Assembly (NCBI RefSeq): GCF_000429485.1
Contig: NZ_AUBY01000008.1
Location: 62,001-126,000 of the forward strand
Direction of reading: 5' to 3'
Source of the DNA: Aliagarivorans marinus DSM 23064
Lineage (GTDB): Bacteria; Pseudomonadota; Gammaproteobacteria; Enterobacterales; Celerinatantimonadaceae
Length of the DNA stretch: 64,000 bases
Each line of letters starts with the position of its first letter. Within the stretch, counting starts at the first letter, position 1. The notes beneath the pieces were generated by a model. It did not search any database. It saw only the letters and a list, made by a program, of their open reading frames with translations, and had not been told where the DNA came from. Positions 63,908-64,000 of this stretch are shown here, piece by piece. The position numbers and the translations under genes are program-made.

Positions 63908-64000
63908 TCAGCGACGTCGGCTTAAATGCTGCGCCAAACCATTACCGACAAAGATCAGTACCCCTTGAATAATCAGTTGGTCATAGAAGGGGATACCAAG
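63908..64000 (-). CDS. C-terminal end of a probable sugar ABC-transporter permease
   Basis: The minus strand is open from the window edge to a TGA at 63908, encoding 30 residues (LGIPFYDQLIIQGVLIFVGN then GLAQHLSRRR). A Pro-aromatic-Tyr turn followed by a hydrophobic helix and a basic tail is how RbsC/YtfT-type sugar permeases end. Only the last tenth is visible, so the assignment is tentative. Confidence 0.45.
   Translation of the reverse strand, partial: LGIPFYDQLIIQGVLIFVGNGLAQHLSRRR

Noticed and set aside
1-64000. Mobile elements, prophage, CRISPR, rRNA or tRNA genes
   Set aside because: No transposase, integrase, phage structural gene, repeat-spacer array or tRNA/rRNA-like sequence was seen on reading both strands. 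A dedicated tRNA scan was not possible.

Overview
The window reads as an ordinary, gene-dense chromosomal segment of a marine-type gammaproteobacterium in the Alteromonadales/Vibrionales/Aeromonadales neighbourhood. Supporting this are mfd next to csiV, ndh with ycfP-nagZ-lpoB-ycfL, truC-yqcC, syd-queF, ppnN-xni, an opp operon, LamB/MalM proteins, many c-di-GMP and chemotaxis proteins, and a long AdhE with a basic tail. I cannot name genus or species. I see no rRNA, tRNA, IS element, prophage or CRISPR array. Both ends cut a gene: mfd on the left, and probably a sugar ABC permease on the right.

Left part (1-12 kb): the 3' part of mfd overlaps csiV and a DUF2919 membrane-protein gene. Facing them are a porin-like gene with a small PstS-like partner, then ndh, then a tight cell-envelope operon (COG3014 lipoprotein, ycfL, lpoB, nagZ, ycfP) for PBP1 activation and peptidoglycan recycling.

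12-24 kb: two chemoreceptor genes flank a PilZ c-di-GMP receptor gene. Next comes a carbohydrate region read leftwards: lamB, malM-like A, malM-like B, ptsG, malM-like C. A stem-loop terminator follows every gene. Palindromes of the form TGAAA-N4-TTTCA lie upstream of lamB, upstream of malM-like B and upstream of the first chemoreceptor, which suggests one shared regulator. This is the most system-like part of the window.

24-42 kb: truC-yqcC diverges from a DUF3549 / coiled-coil / Zn-ribbon operon of unknown role, followed by syd, queF, a TPR membrane protein with what looks like a dead GGDEF domain, and a true diguanylate cyclase. Then come ppnN, xni, a short-chain dehydrogenase, a secreted propeller-like protein, a GGDEF/EAL protein with a periplasmic sensor, and an unrecognised lipoprotein carrying three homopolymer tracts.

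42-54 kb: fadD with a perfect palindrome upstream, the complete oppABCDF operon with a structured oppA-oppB spacer, and adhE with an FNR/CRP-like box placed at about -41.5 from its inferred start.

54-64 kb: a secreted HAD-family gene that appears cut by an in-frame TAA, a DUF1294 protein, a tandem DUF3108 pair, a LysR regulator divergent from a DUF1127 gene, a second short-chain dehydrogenase with a TraB/GumN protein and PsiE, SmrA, a M32 carboxypeptidase, and a VanX-type dipeptidase.
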